64,000 nt of DNA from Melieria omissa (GCA_963971225.1 OZ020267.1:108153892-108217891), one strand, 5' to 3'. Positions 1-12,370 are shown, counted from the first letter of the stretch. A program made the numbers and translations. Notes: generated by a model not told the origin, from the sequence alone.

Positions 1-57
1 GGCAGTATCGGGCCAGGCCATGCTCAGCGGCTCGGGCTCGTCCTCGATGACATCGGC
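1..57 (-). CDS. Nckx30C: K+-dependent Na+/Ca2+ exchanger, third visible exon (partial, continues off the left edge)
   Basis: Reads on the minus strand from a CTCAG acceptor at 58-60 and stays open to the window edge: 19 codons, ADVIEDEPEPLSMAWPDTA. The acidic run followed by PLSxxWPDT is the family signature at the end of the large cytoplasmic loop of NCKX exchangers, just before the second group of membrane helices (alpha-2 repeat). The exon starts in phase 0, which matches the phase-0 end of the exon at 23490-23671. The family moves Ca2+ and K+ out in exchange for Na+ at the plasma membrane. Nckx30C is the closest Drosophila gene I recognise; another fly NCKX paralogue is possible. A branch-point-like CTAAT lies about 12 nt upstream of the acceptor and repeated CTAAC further upstream. 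An unseen small phase-0 exon between this one and the 23.5-kb exon cannot be excluded. Confidence 0.82.
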
Positions 58-59
58 CT

Positions 60-185
60 GAGTGCGATTAGCGTTGTCAGCGCGAGTGCCGAGTTAGAGT
101 TAGAGGACAGTTGGAGCGGGGGTTGGCCGAGGAGGGGGCACACAATTAGCGAGGAAGAGAGTAAAGAGCGCATGTTAGCAAATGT
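60..185 (-). other. 126-nt AG-free pyrimidine-rich zone before the third exon
   Basis: Between the CTCAG acceptor and the next AG on the minus strand (187-186) lie 126 nt without AG, rich in C and T, with CTAACTCTAACTC and CGCTAATCGC as branch-point candidates. This supports the acceptor at 58. Confidence 0.65.
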
Positions 186-187
186 CT

Positions 188-1601
188 TGGAAATGGTTGC
201 TGGCAGTCGATATATGTAAATATGTTATAGATAACTTTTAAATAAATTTTTACAAAAGGGACTTGACAGTTGTTATTATTATTTATTAATTAATTCATTT
301 ATACATAAGTAAAATTTGAGTAATTGAAGACGAAAAGATGGCATGAAGTGACTAAAAAAGAAAACCAAATGGAAACATTTTTAGTAAACATGATAAATAA
401 GTATTTTACGTTGTCGAAATGAGTGAAACGTGAATTTTTGGTTGAGTAAAACGATTGTGTGATTAGTTGAATAGCGTACGAACGAGTGTGGTGAAAAAGT
501 AATATACTAGTGGTGAATATTGAATGAGATGCCAAAAATGGGCAATAAATTGAATTAATTTCGATACAAAATGGCGCTTACAAAATAAACTCTAAAAATT
601 ATGTAGAAAATGTATAAAAATAAGTAAAGAAAAGCGTTTAATAAATGAGCACAAATAGTACAGTAGTAGTAGTAGTAGATGTGGTGAGTTTGTTTTAGTT
701 GAAAAATTTCGATTGAATTTCGCTTGAAATTGTGTTGAAATTTCGATGCTTAAATTTTGTCAAATATATATTTTGTGGCTACATATTTGAATATACTTGA
801 TAGATACGTTTGTGTTGGTGAGAAGTGGTGAGTAGGCACGCGCACAGACAGGCGTTTTAGAGCTTGTTGTTGCTTGGCGTTACTGGTTAGGTTGGGTACT
901 CAAATATATTTTGGAGTATTTTCTTTGGAACTCAACACTTTTTGTATGCTATTTTCAGAAGGTTGTTTTTTGTTATTGTTTTCCTTAAGACCAAAAGTAA
1001 TAGTAGGTGGTAGTTGGAGTATGTTGCGATTATAGTAGTGACTACTGTAGTCTATATTAATAAAGCGTAGTTTAAACTAGATTTAGGTGTAACCCGAATG
1101 GCAGGTGGTTGCAAATTTTATAAGTTAGAAGTGGGGTTAATTGATCAGTGTGTGGTGGGTCAGGGGTTTCATCAATAAGTGTGTTGAGTAGCATGCCAAA
1201 AGTGGTGAACAACACAGATGAAAATCATGCATAATTTATGTGTTATTTAATTAATTATGATTTATTTATAGTTGAGCAATGAATTACTTACATTTGATGA
1301 TTTCATGTGAGTGAGAGTTAGGTACTAAATTATGAGCAATTGAATGCGAAATATTTATTAGGGAAATTGAAACACTTGGAAACTAGTTTGTCACTTAAAC
1401 TTCTTGGTTGTGTGGCAATAATGTTTAACCCCATTTTAATGCTTTGTTTGCCATGACACATATTGAAACTAAACATTTGCTTTTATTGGCTGCAATTCAC
1501 TTTTCGATCTAAGCATTTTGTAATATATTCTGTGTAATTTTTAACTTTATTTCAAAGCTTTCTTAGTCACAAGTCATGGCACAACTTAAAACAAATCTTA
1601 A
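188..1601. other. AT-rich intron, no recognised feature
   Basis: Unique-looking AT-rich sequence with a short AGT run near 663-680. No coding frame, transposon end or RNA gene recognised. Confidence 0.5.
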
Positions 1602-2583
1602 ACTTTATTGGCTACAATTAAGTCTAAAGGTTTTAGTCTTAAGGTTTTATGCCTCGAACACATTGACAACGGTAGCAGCACGACCGCAGCTGTCAAAGTA
1701 TAGAATCAAAATGTTCCAACGGAGAAGTTTATATTAACGACTATACGGCTACAGCAGCACTGACCACAGTTGTGGCTGTAGTCACCCTTAGAACTAGTAG
1801 GAGTTAATATATCTACGGCAGCGACACGACCACATTTGTCAAAATATAGTATCAAAATGTTTCAATGGAGACGATTACGTTAAAAACTACAGGGCTGCAC
1901 GAGCATTGACCACAGTTGGGGCTATCGTCAACTTTAGAACTAATAGATACATTGATGGTGGCAGCAACATAGCCACATTTATCAAAATATAGAATCAGAG
2001 CGTTCCTATGGAGACGATTATTTTGCCGACTACACGGCTACACGAGTACTGGCCAATGTTGGGGCTGTCGTCAACTTTAAAACTAATAGAAACATTGACA
2101 ACGGCAGCGACACGACCACGTTTGTCAAAATATAGAACCAGAACATTTCAGTAGAGACAATAATATCAAAGACTACACGGCTACATAAGCACAGACCACA
2201 GTTGTGGCTACCATCATTCACTTTTATTGGCTGCAATTCAGTTTTCGTCTTAGTTAAGTCTCAAGGTTTTAGTCTTAAGGTTTTATGCCTCGAACACATT
2301 GGCGACGGCAGCGTCACGACCACATTTGTCAAAATATGGAACCAGAACATTCCAGTAGAGACGATTATATTAAAGACTATACAACTACATGAGCGCAGAC
2401 CACAGTTGTGGCTATCATCATTCACTTTTATTGGCTGCAATTCAGTTTTCGTCTTAGTTAAGTCTGAAGGTTTTAGTCTTAAGGTTTTATGCCTCGAACA
2501 CATTGGCGACGGCAGCATCACGACCACATTTGTCAAAATATGGAACCAGAATATTCACGTAGAGACGATTATATTAAAGACTA
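1602..2583. repeat. Tandem array switching from 144-bp to 204-bp units
   Basis: The landmark GTCAAAATATAG and neighbours (GGCAGC.ACACGACCACA, GAGACGATTA, CACAGTTGTGGCT) recur at 1694, 1838, 1980, 2124, 2328 and 2532. The first steps are 142-144 bp; the last two are 204 bp because a 60-bp segment (CTTTTATTGGCTGCAATTCA and the GGTTTTATGCCTCGAACACA stretch) is included in each unit. The last two units are almost identical. Open frames here on both strands are a consequence of the repeat and not a gene. Confidence 0.85.
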
Positions 2584-2984
2584 CCATCCTTAAAACTCTT
2601 TCGCAGGCCACAAAGCCACAACAACTAGTAACTTTGCTTCGTAACTGAAGCTTTTGTTGGCGTTTTTCTTACTTTAACTGGGTGCTTTGTCAATAGCTTA
2701 AAATTTGTTAGTATTGCAGTTAAAATTTACTAAATTAATGAATTATTACACTTTGCTATTTTCTTTTTAATTTTTGTAGAACAATACAAAGGATATATTT
2801 AGACAATTGGTTAACGAAATAAGTGCACAAGCAGCCCTCTAATTTCTGATTAGGCGCAAAAAAATATATTTGATTGTAATTATGTAGTTGACTACATAGC
2901 AACGGTTAAAGCTGACGCCATCATGTAGTCATGTGGCTCTGTCGCTGCCGTCTTTAATGTGCTCGGGGCATTAAGGTTTTCTTT
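2584..2984. other. AT-rich intron, no recognised feature
   Basis: Short stretch between two arrays. Contains one partly palindromic TGTAGTTGACTACA-like segment near 2884 and an isolated fragment similar to the preceding array (GCTGCCGTC...GTGCTCGGGGCATTAAGG). Nothing else seen. Confidence 0.4.
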
Positions 2985-3485
2985 TGTTTTCTTAATTGGC
3001 CTTTCATTTCATCGTTTTCAAAAGTTACGACTTGACCTAATCGAGTTACACTTTGTATTTGATTTTAATTTCATTGCATTTGTAATGCATTCGTTATTTC
3101 ACCATTAAGACTTGACCTTCTTGATTTATGATCTACATTTGATTTTCAGTTTATTGCATTCGTAATGTCTTAAGGTTCTTTTTGTAAAAATTTGTTTTTC
3201 CTTTCATCATTTTCAAAACTAACGATTCGACCAAATTGTGGTTATTATTTTGCATTAAATATTCATTTTATTGTATTCTTCAAATGCCTTCAAGTTCTTT
3301 TTGTAAAAATCTGGCTTTGACCTAATCGAGTCGCTCTTTGCATTTGGTTTCAATTTCATTGCATTCTTAAGGTTTCTGTTATAAAGATTTGCGTTTTATT
3401 TCAACATTTTCGAAAGTAACGACTTGACCTAATCGTGATTGTATTTTGCATTTGATTTTCATTTCATTGCTTTCTTATGGTTGCA
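2985..3485. repeat. Degenerate tandem repeat of about 100 bp
   Basis: About five diverged copies of a unit containing CGACTTGACCTAATCG and TTTGATTTTAATTTCATTGCATT; landmark positions are about 3027, 3107, 3219, 3316 and 3419. Non-coding. Confidence 0.65.
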
Positions 3486-3863
3486 CAACTTGAAGTATAG
3501 TTTTTATTGCCAAATTATTTTTCATGCACATAAATTTTAATTGCTGCACATTCCGCAATTTCATTCTCTCCATTAAGCTGTGTGGATTTTAATGCACTTT
3601 TTAGTTGTTCGATTAAGAAGTTCGTTGAAGCAATGGCGTAATAATTATGTTCAAGTCGTTAACATCATTAGTAACGAAAGGCTGTAAGCAGACTGCGTTT
3701 TCAAGAAATGAAATAATGAGTTTTATTACTAACGATTGCTTGGCATTCATAAACGAATTCTAATTCCTCTTTGCATGATCATATTTTTTAATAAAAAGTA
3801 AAGAGCAAAGTCCATTTATACTGGAAAAGCTTCACCATATTTGTGCATTATTTCATACAAATA

Positions 3864-4073
3864 CACTGCGGGACACTTGATTACCCTCACTTTACTTTGT
3901 TAGCTACGATTTTTGTGATGAAGTCAAAAACTTTTTTTTTAATGTCAAAATTTTCTGGACACTTAGTTACATGTGTTCCTGTTTTTGAACCGCCAAAATT
4001 GTATGTAAAATGATGATGAACCACATTTTTGTCCTTTTAAGCATATTTCAAGTGGGACACTTGATTACCCTCA
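3864..4073 (+). repeat. Left inverted repeat of the Bari-like element
   Basis: Direct repeats inside the arm: 3870-3889 (outer), about 3955-3970 (middle, degenerate), 4054-4073 (inner). These are the expected transposase-binding sites of an IR/DR element. Confidence 0.85.
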
Positions 4074-4191
4074 TTGCAGTTTTAGACCTGTAACAAGTGT
4101 TAGAAGGTAGGATTTGTGTAAATTGGTTTCAAAAACTAAATTGAAAGTATTAGACATATAATTTTTGTGAAATTTACAGACGGCAGATGCA

Positions 4192-5154
4192 ATGGCCCGC
4201 GGTAAAACCTTAAAAGAATTGGAAAGGGGACGAATTTCGGCGTACAAGGAGGAAACATAAGTAACCGCGAAATCGCTCACAGAATCGATCGCGATCCATG
4301 GGTGGTAAACCATTTTCTTAAAACACCCACAACTTATGGCAAAAACCGCAAAGGTCGTACCGCAACAGCAACTTCTCTTAGAGAGAGAAGAGCAGATCTT
4401 CGTGAAGCGTCCAATTCCTCTGCGTCTGCGGGTCACATACGAGGTCTAACCAGGACGACAGCCAGTGTCAGCACTGTCCACAGAGTAATTAAGCAGTTTC
4501 CTTACATCAAACGCGAAAGGCTGCAAAAAAAAACCACGTTTACTGCAAAGTCACAAAACGGTACGCTTAGAGTTCGCGCGAGCTCATCTCAGTTGGCAGC
4601 AGGAGTGGAAGTCAGTCGTCTTTTCCGACGAAAAGAAATTTAATTTGGACGGACCCAATGGCTTCCAACACTATTTTCACGATCTAAGAAAATCTGAACG
4701 ATTTTTGTCGCGGCGTCATTCAGCAGCATTCTCAGTTATGTTGTCGGCAGCAATGTCGGCCCATGGCCCATGTAACAATATTGGAAGGGCGCCCAGTTTC
4801 ACAGAATTATATGGAAATGTTGGAGATTGGATTTGTAAACTTTGACGAAATATTCGCGGGGAAACGCGGGATTTTCCAGCATGATAACGCTGCCATTCAC
4901 ACCGCTAGTTGGTGAAGGATTGGTTTGAAGCGGAAAATGTTAATGAAATAGATTGGTCTGCATTCTCCTCCGATCCAAACATAATCGAAAATGTTTGGGG
5001 ATGGTTGACACGTAAAATTTATGCAGATGGCGTCTTATAGACACAATTGAAAAATAATTTTCCAAAATCCCTGAAAATTATCTTACATCGTTGGACAACT
5101 CTTCGCCTTCTTTTTAAGTTTATTCGCAGTAATGGTGTCCATACAAAACATTAG
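4192..5154 (+). pseudogene. Broken Tc1/Bari-like DD34E transposase
   Basis: Starts with MARGKTLKELERGRI, the paired-like DNA-binding start of Tc1/Bari transposases. A frame change follows within about 20 codons (TAA in frame near 4258, continuing as SNREIAHRIDRDPW in another frame). The catalytic core is readable: SDEKKFNLDGP (first Asp, 4627-4629), QHDNAAIHTAS (second Asp, 4883-4885) and SSDPNIIENVWGW (Glu, 4987-4989). Allowing for one base lost near 4912, 34 residues separate the second Asp from the Glu, that is DD34E. The end, IRSNGVHTKH then TAG, matches the usual Tc1 C terminus. Several frameshifts and stops make it non-functional. Confidence 0.85.
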
Positions 5155-5213
5155 TAATAAAAAATTAATAAATGTAATGAAGAATTACCTCTAGTTTCTT
5201 TGTTTTCTATGAG

Positions 5214-5423
5214 TGAGGGTAATCAAGTGTCCCACTTGAAATAGGCTTAAAAGGACAAAAATGTGGTTTATCATCATTTTACATACAATTTTGGCGGTTC
5301 AAAAACAGGAACACATGTAACTAAGTGTCCAGAAAATTTTGACATTAAAAAAAAAGTTTTTGACTTCATAACAAAAATCTTAGCTAACAAAATAAAGTGA
5401 GGGTAATCAAGTGTCCCGCAGTG
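5214..5423 (-). repeat. Right inverted repeat of the Bari-like element
   Basis: Mirror image of the left arm with only a few substitutions. Direct repeats at 5214-5233 (inner), about 5317-5332 (middle) and 5398-5417 (outer). Confidence 0.85.
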
Positions 5424-5425
5424 TA

Positions 5426-7815
5426 TTTTCTTTCTGCTTCTATTACCACAAACTTCCACTTTAAATATTCATTCACTTCGTTTCGCAAACTGTAACTGCG
5501 CACAAAATGTAAAATTTTAATTTCTCTTGCAAATTCATAACGCCATTAGAGTTTTATGTGAAACATCTCGCATGCAATAAAACTTCATGGCATTTGCTGT
5601 TGTGTAATGAAAAAAAATTACAAAATTGTTGCTTTTATGCATTAATTGAAGTGCTGCGGCCACTATTTGCACAGTGCCGAATACAAAGTTTTCATTTTTA
5701 TTTTTTTGTGAACATTTCAACTGAAAAAAAGCCAAACATAAAGATATGGCAAGGATATTATCCTTTACACTTGAATGCAGCTTAAATGCAGAGGAAATCA
5801 TAAACTTTTCACAACTGAGCGCATTTCGCATAATGCCAACGCCAATGTCGACGACAGACCGTTTCGTCGAACATACAAACAAAACGACAATTGTGCAGAG
5901 TTAAGTGTTGGCGGCGCTGTGTGGGTGGCAACGGGGAAAAAAAATTGTGTCATCAGAAAAGTTTTAATTTAATTTGCGTTGTGAATTTCCGCTGGGAATT
6001 TTTATTTTAGTAAACATGATGAAAGTGTGGTGGAAATTTGGACTTTTTTTTAAATGTTGCCATGATGATAGAGCAACAGTACAAAGGGTACGAAAGAGGG
6101 GAGGTTCTAATAAGCAATTGGTGCAAATTTCTATTGTCATCAATCATTTAAGCGACAAACAGACAGCTAGGAATTTCGATTTGCTGATTGGTTTGGCCAA
6201 CGAGCGGGAGGGTAGTTGGCAAAGGGTTATGGGGCCCCAGTGAGACAAAAAAAAATGACTAAAAATCTTTAAATTCAATAATTTCATATTGGAAAAAATA
6301 CATTTTTTTATATTATTACTGAGATTATTATTTAATTTTAACTATACATATATATTTTTTTATAACCAGAACAAGAAAACTATTCAACGCGCACATTGCT
6401 TACAATTTCCCCATTACACAAATTGTTTTTCCATTTTCAATTTTCAATTTCAATTTCAATTTTACACCCTTAACTCAGTAATCGTCATGCGTTTTTTTTA
6501 ATTTTTAGAATTCCATTTTAATATTTTAAGGCACTTAAGTGCCTTTTGGCTTAAATCCCCACCCGTTCGGCAGAACACAAACACCCCACGGCAACCAACA
6601 CAAAGCCAAAAACACGCACGTAACACACAGAAACACACACACACACACACAAACGGCCCAGCCAAGCCGCAGTTTGATTTGTTATTGCCGCCAAATCTGT
6701 GCCATGCATTCGGTTTGGTTTGCGTATTGCGCCCAACGCAACGAGTTCGAATGCCATTTCACCTATGCGGCAATTGATGAAAGGCGGGAGGGGGCGGACG
6801 GCAGTGCAGTTCTGATGACGTTGCATGTTTCCTCTGTCTAATTCCTATGTGACAAGTGTACACTTGCACATGCAACTTGTGCATATTTGATGATGATGAT
6901 TTTCTATTTTTTCAATAGCAGATTTGAAAATTTCCCCTTTTTTCATTTGCACATTTTTTGTTGTTGTTGCTGCTGGCACGTTGTGTGTAGTTTTGTCATT
7001 CGCATTTCATTTTATTGAGCATTGGGATTTGCAATGAAATTGTAATCAAATGTGCACACGTTCGTGTAATATCGGTGTACTATATTCATTTGAGTGTGGC
7101 GACGAGTTGGCGGTCGGACTGGCGCGTAGAAATGAATTTAAATATTCACAATGACAATTTTTCATGCTACTTGATCGGTTCGGTTGGAAAGATGAAAGGT
7201 GCAATTCTGAATTTGGAATTTGGGAATTTTTTTGTTTTTTTTTAATTTTTTTATGAATTTAATAAAGAACGCTCGATTTAATGGTTGTCAGCGGAAAATC
7301 GTCACAAAGAAATTCTGTTGATATTTTTCATTAGAATTTGTGGTGAAAAATCATTTCAAGGGGATTTTATGCGAAATGTGAATAGTTTTGTTTTGGTTTT
7401 TTTTATCTGGGTTTCTGTTTAGTTTGAGTTAGAAACTGTTGAACAGATCATCAGAAAGTTAATAAGGGTCAATGAATAAAATTTCTGGCAAGAGACAGTT
7501 GACTAAATTATATGATGGGGTCTTAAAATGGGTAATTAAGCTCTCTTCTAGGTTTCTTAGTCGAAACTCAACCTCAACCTCAAGCTAACGTAACCTACTT
7601 ACATATATTTTGTTAGAAATAAATCACATAGATTTATTTTTTATGTATTTTTATAATTTTGTTATTATTTTGCCATCTTATGATCCTTGTCTTTTTTTAT
7701 GAGTTAGACATTAGTTTGTCTATTTTCTTAATTTTTACCATTTTTTCAAATTTTTATCAACTTTGTTGTCAATCCAAAAACACAGGGATAGAATGTAGTT
7801 CGTATTAGAGATCTT
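5426..7815. other. AT-rich intron with simple repeats, no gene recognised
   Basis: Holds homopolymer runs, a CA run at 6633-6651, TTTTCAATTTCAATTT low complexity near 6430-6465, and short chance open frames on both strands without family features. Confidence 0.45.
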
Positions 7816-8130
7816 TTGTATTTGTATTTGAAAGCTGATGGCTTGCAATACGGTTTTTACAGTGCTTACGCATCTCTCATCGCAGCGTTCATCAAAGACA
7901 CAAACCCTATGATATTCACTCCTCCAACCTATGAGCAACGTATACACGTTTATAATTTAGTCAAGAACTCACCACATGGAGGCGTCTCTAAGATTAAGAT
8001 TGGGGTAGCGGGAGTCGAGCACCACCTGCCCGAGACACTGCGTCCAGTGTTGAACTCGTGTGTCACGTCCCTTTATCTTACTAGAGGAGTTCGTATCCTC
8101 AGATGCTATCCAGGAGCTCCTTAATTTTCC

Positions 8131-8783
8131 TTAGATCACATTCAGATCATTTGTCTGTACCAGTTCCCTTCCCAGTACCCGCTTTCTTGCGTGTATGAGA
8201 GCGGGACATTCCGTTATGATGTGTACAGAAGTCTCCTCGTCTTCCATGCAAAATCTGCATAGTTCGTTGTCCATGATTCCCAGTCGCGCTCTATGCATAT
8301 TTAGCAGACAGTGTCCGCTTAGGATCCCCGTCATGAATCTAAGCTCTGCTCAGCTTAGCTCCAAGAGGTAATTCGATTTTTTGCAGAGTAAACTGGAAAG
8401 AAAAGCTTGGAACAGCGTTGTCCCACTGTGTTCGACCATTTGTGGTTAGCTCGATTTAGAAATTCCTGTTTTAAAAAATGTCTGTAATGAGTCTTGCTAA
8501 CACTTATGATTCGTTCAGGTCCGTAGGGTCGTGTTGCCGCCGCATCCTTTGCCAATTTGTACGCCTCCTCATTACCATCGTGTCCGCAGTGCGCAGGTAC
8601 CCAGTGTATTATCACTTGGTTGTCCTTGGAAAGGTCTTGGAGGGCATCTACTGTCTCCCAGACCAGTTTAGAGTCAAATGTCGTCGAGTTCAGAGCTTTC
8701 ATTGCAGCCTGACTGTCAGACATTATGAATATCCTCTTCGAGGCGTCTCTACTAAAGCCTACGATAGATGATAGCCGAATCAC
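8131..8783 (-). pseudogene. 3' end of a non-LTR retrotransposon: RNase H and zinc-finger region
   Basis: The minus strand encodes an RNase H domain (SDSQAAMKALNS, then WVPAHCGHDGNEEAYKLAKD) followed in another frame by GHCLLNMHRARLG and CRFCMEDEETSVHIITECPA, the Cys-His cluster that ends many LINE ORF2 proteins of the I/LOA/Jockey groups. The conserved last Asp of the RNase H motif NExAD is Tyr here, and a frameshift plus stops near 8340-8352 separate the two parts, so the copy is dead. It is 5'-truncated near 8785; the 3' untranslated part probably runs down to about 7810. Family assignment within the LINEs is uncertain. Confidence 0.8.
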
Positions 8784-8784
8784 A

Positions 8785-8925
8785 AAATATTCGAATTGAA
8801 TAACCTAACCAACACAAGGCTTTGGCTTTGTTGAGGTGCTATGCTCCCAATCGAAATAAAGCAGGAGAAAAAACTAAGTGATGTATTAAAAATTCCTTTT
8901 AAAGAAATTCCAATGAATGTACAAA
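8785..8925. other. Short CCTAA tract and possible further LINE/SINE debris
   Basis: TAACCTAACC at about 8811-8820 sits at the truncated side of the LINE relic, followed by sequence (CACAAGGCTTTGGCTTTG) that I could not place. Confidence 0.3.
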
Positions 8926-8926
8926 C

Positions 8927-9170
8927 TTTTAAGGGTTAAGAGTTTGGTTCGAAGGGCGGTTAAGAGAAACCTGTAATTTCATTTGGAGGCAATCAATGAA
9001 TCTATTCAAATGACCATAAATGCTTTTAAGGGTTAAGGGTTTGGTTCGAAGGGCGGTTCAAGAAATCCTGTATTTTCATTTGGAGGCACTCAATGAATCT
9101 ATTCCAATGACCGTAAATGCTTTTAAGGGTTAAGAATTTTTTAAGAGAAACCTGTACTTTAATTTGAAGG
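8927..9170. repeat. 97-bp tandem repeat, about 2.5 copies
   Basis: TTTTAAGGGTTAAG recurs at 8927, 9024 and 9121. Units share GGTTCGAAGGGCGGTT and TTTCATTTGGAGGCA.CAATGAATCTATTC. Confidence 0.8.
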
Positions 9171-10999
9171 CAGCATTGTCCATTGCGAGTCCCATCTATG
9201 AGTGCTATGAGTCCCATCCACTCTTCTTCCTCCACACATTGCCTCCATATCAATAAATATGAATACCGTTAGTTGTCTGAATGTGATGTTTTGAAATTGC
9301 CAATCAACAGTTGCTTCCTGTTGAATTCACACCAATTTCTAACTAGTTTGAATTTTTTCAAGGCATTGACTTATTGAATAATCACCCTGACACAAATCTG
9401 TCGCTTGCGATATTTGCCACGTTTTGATGATTGTGCACACATTTCATATCGATGTGTTTGCATCTGTGTGTGTGCCTGTCTATGTTTGACTGGTTCTTGG
9501 AATTCATTAGCGTTGTGGCGTTATTGAATTTTCATTAATACGAATTTGTTATTGGATTTTTTTTTCGTTTTCAAATTCCATAAATATTGCTCGACGAAAA
9601 CTCACTTCAGGCGTTCGGTTATTGTGCGCACCGCTGTCTAAGGTCCATTCGGTCGTTTCACAAATTGTGTAGAAAAGCTTTTAACTTAATTTTGCTTTGG
9701 TTGGTATTGAAATGCATTCGACATTCGTCAGCTAGTTTGGCGCCTTCGCCATCAACCCCTCTTACTTTTGCCATGGTTTGGCTGCTACTGCGGCCGCTTC
9801 AGGGGCGCCTTCAAGTGTTTGAGTGTGTGTGTGTGTGACCAACGCAGCGGCAAAGGGCTGCCGTTTTTTGTGTGCAGAAGAACACATGTACACACACACA
9901 TATACAGCAGCAAATGTGTGCTCTGCGTGTGTGTAGGGATATGTTAAACCTACAAAAATTTCAACACATAAATCTCTCAAAATGAAAATCAATCTGATTG
10001 AATTGGAAACCATTAACCTCCCACATGCCACGGCCACTTGAAGCGCGCCACTGTATAACGGCATCGTGGCGCGAACGCGAATGGCAGCCAGCCAGCCAGC
10101 GCACGAACGAATGAAGAGTTGCACATAAAAAGAAAACAACGGTAAATTGATGACCGTCCTGATTGATTTTGGGAATGGGATACGCCGACGAGGCAAGAGC
10201 GCAGCGACGACCGTTGGCAAGAAATCGCTGTCGTTGTGCACACAGGAAATCATTCTGGCATCAAGGACATTGACAAGAAAGCATACAAAAAACAAAAACA
10301 AAAAACATTACGTAAAAACACAACCGAAAACGACAAAATCGAAAATGGCAACGACAGCGAAATGCGAAAGGCATAAAATCGGGCAACAGCACGGAAATTT
10401 CTTGTACCAACGGCCAAAAACAGCAGCGGCAGCGTTGGCAATGAGCAAAGTGGCAGCAGTGAAATCAGCTTTTACTTGTTTGCGTCGCTAATTTGCTGCT
10501 GCACGAAAGCAAATTTGTGTGATTTGTACGGGCGGAACGCGCCCATGTTTGCCACACAGTTCAATTGATTTTCTTTTGCTTTTCATTCTTGTTGGCAAGA
10601 AATTAAAACACAAATCGAAGATTTATTGCTGCCACTGGCCTTGGACACGACAGTGTTGCTGCTGTTTTTGTTTTATGGGCCATGGCACACTGTTGCAGTA
10701 CATTGCCACATACAGACGTTTAACTTGTCATTTTTAGTGTGGCGCAAATGTTTCGAGAATGTCTGCAATTGATGTGGCCCGATTGGAATTGGCTTCTGTA
10801 TTTGCATTGAGCTGTGGGGGGGAGGGGCAGCAATTTCACAGTTGTTTGGAGAGACTTGTATGCCAAAAGTGTTTGAGAAATGCCAATATTAGAAATGCCA
10901 TATTTAGCTTTAACTGAGAGTGTTGAGAGCGGAGCAAAGGTGGACAAAGTTCGTGAAATCGGTTGCGTTTTTATCGGTTATGGGTTTTATTGAGTTTTA
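9171..10999. other. Intron with CA/CAA simple repeats, no gene recognised
   Basis: Includes GT/CA runs near 9822-9838 and 9890-9904, and CAA-rich and GCA-rich stretches near 10270-10460. Overlapping open frames on both strands at 9762-10500 are low in complexity and have no domain. Confidence 0.45.
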
Positions 11000-11084
11000 A
11001 GGAATTTTATACTTTTGAAAAATTCCAGGAAATTGTGTTGAATTTTTATTTTAGCAAAAAAAAAAATAAATCAGAAAATCGCAT

Positions 11085-11128
<44 letters not shown>

Positions 11129-12370
11129 TAAGTTAAATTTGGCATGGCTTTGTTTTTTTGGAGGAAAAAAATCGGGCAAATTTTAATCCCTTATTTAGTA
11201 AAATTGTTAAAATTTTACTTATTGAGAAATTGAATTACAAAGAATCTTAATTGCAGTAATATTGTTGAATTTGAGTTGTATTTGTATTGAAAACCGCATG
11301 GCGTATTTTGTGAAATTGAAATACAAAAGGTGTTAGTTGCAACATTTTGGCTTGATTTTGATTTAATTTGTATTGAAAATTGCATGCAATATTTTGGCAA
11401 TATTAAGGTATTTTATACTTTTGGAAAATTCTATGAAATTGTATTCGAAAACACGTTTGAAAACGTGTTTATTTTTACTAAGAATTGCATGCAATATTTT
11501 GTGAAGGAGATACCAAATTTTATACTTTTGAAAAATTCTATGAAATTGTATTCGAAAACACGTTTTAAAAACTTATTTTGCGATTGATATTTATTTTAGG
11601 AAATCACTTGCCATATTTAGATACATTTTCGAACACGTTTTAAGAGCTCATTTTGCGTTGAATATTTAATTTTGAGAGGAAAAAATCGCAATGCCACGTT
11701 TGTTGAAATTGTAGAAATGTTAATGGTTGAAAAATTGAATTACAAAGAATGCTTGTTGCAACACTTTGGTTTGATTTGAGTTGTAGGTGTATTGAAAATC
11801 GCCTGGCATATTTGGTAAAATTGTAGACATTTTTAATGTTTGAGAAATTATATGTTAATAGATGTTAGTTGCAAGAGTTTGGCTGAACTTAGGTTGAGTT
11901 GTTATGAAAACTTGCAAAATTCTGTGAAGAAAAACAGGAAAATTTACTTATAAAAAATTCTATGAAATGGTATTCGAAAACACGTTTTAAAAGTTAGTTT
12001 TGCATTGGATATTTATTTTTGGGACAAAAAAATTTAGGAAATCGCATGCCATATTTGGTGAAATTTTAGACATTTTCAAGAACTTTAATTTCAATACTTT
12101 GGCTGAATTCTGAGTTGTATCTGTATTGAAAATTGCATGCGATATTTCTTAAACTCTCAGACTTTTTTTGGAAGTGTAATTACAAACTGTGTTAATTGTA
12201 AAACTTTGATCATAAATTTGGGTTGCATTTGTATTGAAAATCGCATGCAACATTTTTTATTAAGAAATTTAAATTCTGCTTTTAAAGATTACCACCACAT
12301 ACTTCAAGAAAAGAAGAGTATAATGTGATTGTATACTTGTTCACACTAAAAATTGCTTGCGATATTTATA
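11000..12370. repeat. Degenerate tandem array of about 100-120 bp
   Basis: The phrase GTATTGAAAATCGCATGC(A/C)ATATTTTGTGAAATT recurs about a dozen times (landmark GCATG-type core near 11296, 11381, 11486, 11606, 11683, 11802, 12041, 12132, 12240, 12352). Units are strongly diverged. An uninterrupted AT run sits at about 11088-11126. Confidence 0.75.
11088..11126. repeat. (AT)n microsatellite
   Basis: About 19 uninterrupted AT dinucleotides. Confidence 0.95.

Larger units (their letters stand above)
3864..5423 (+). mobile_element. Degenerate Tc1-family (Bari-like) transposon with long IR/DR ends
   Basis: 1560 bp, flanked on both sides by TA (3862-3863 and 5424-5425), the target duplication of Tc1/mariner elements. 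Inverted repeats of 210 bp (3864-4073 and 5214-5423) are about 97% identical. Within each arm the sequence GGGACACTTGATTACCCTCA occurs at the outer end and again at the inner end, with a looser third copy (CTGGACACTTAGTTAC) in the middle: the IR/DR architecture described for Bari-type elements. The transposase between them is broken, so the copy is non-autonomous, but the well-preserved arms suggest fairly recent activity. Confidence 0.88.

Noticed and set aside
2202..2648. Open frame of 148 codons with an internal protein repeat
   Set aside because: It coincides with the 204-bp (68-codon) tandem repeat, so it repeats because the DNA repeats; the opposite strand is open as well.
7816..8124. 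Plus-strand open frame of 102 codons
   Set aside because: Antisense to the probable 3' untranslated part of the LINE relic; no family features.
9762..10301. Open frame of 179 codons on the minus strand
   Set aside because: Hydrophobic/low-complexity translation from CA- and GCA-rich DNA, overlapped by other frames, no domain and no splice context.
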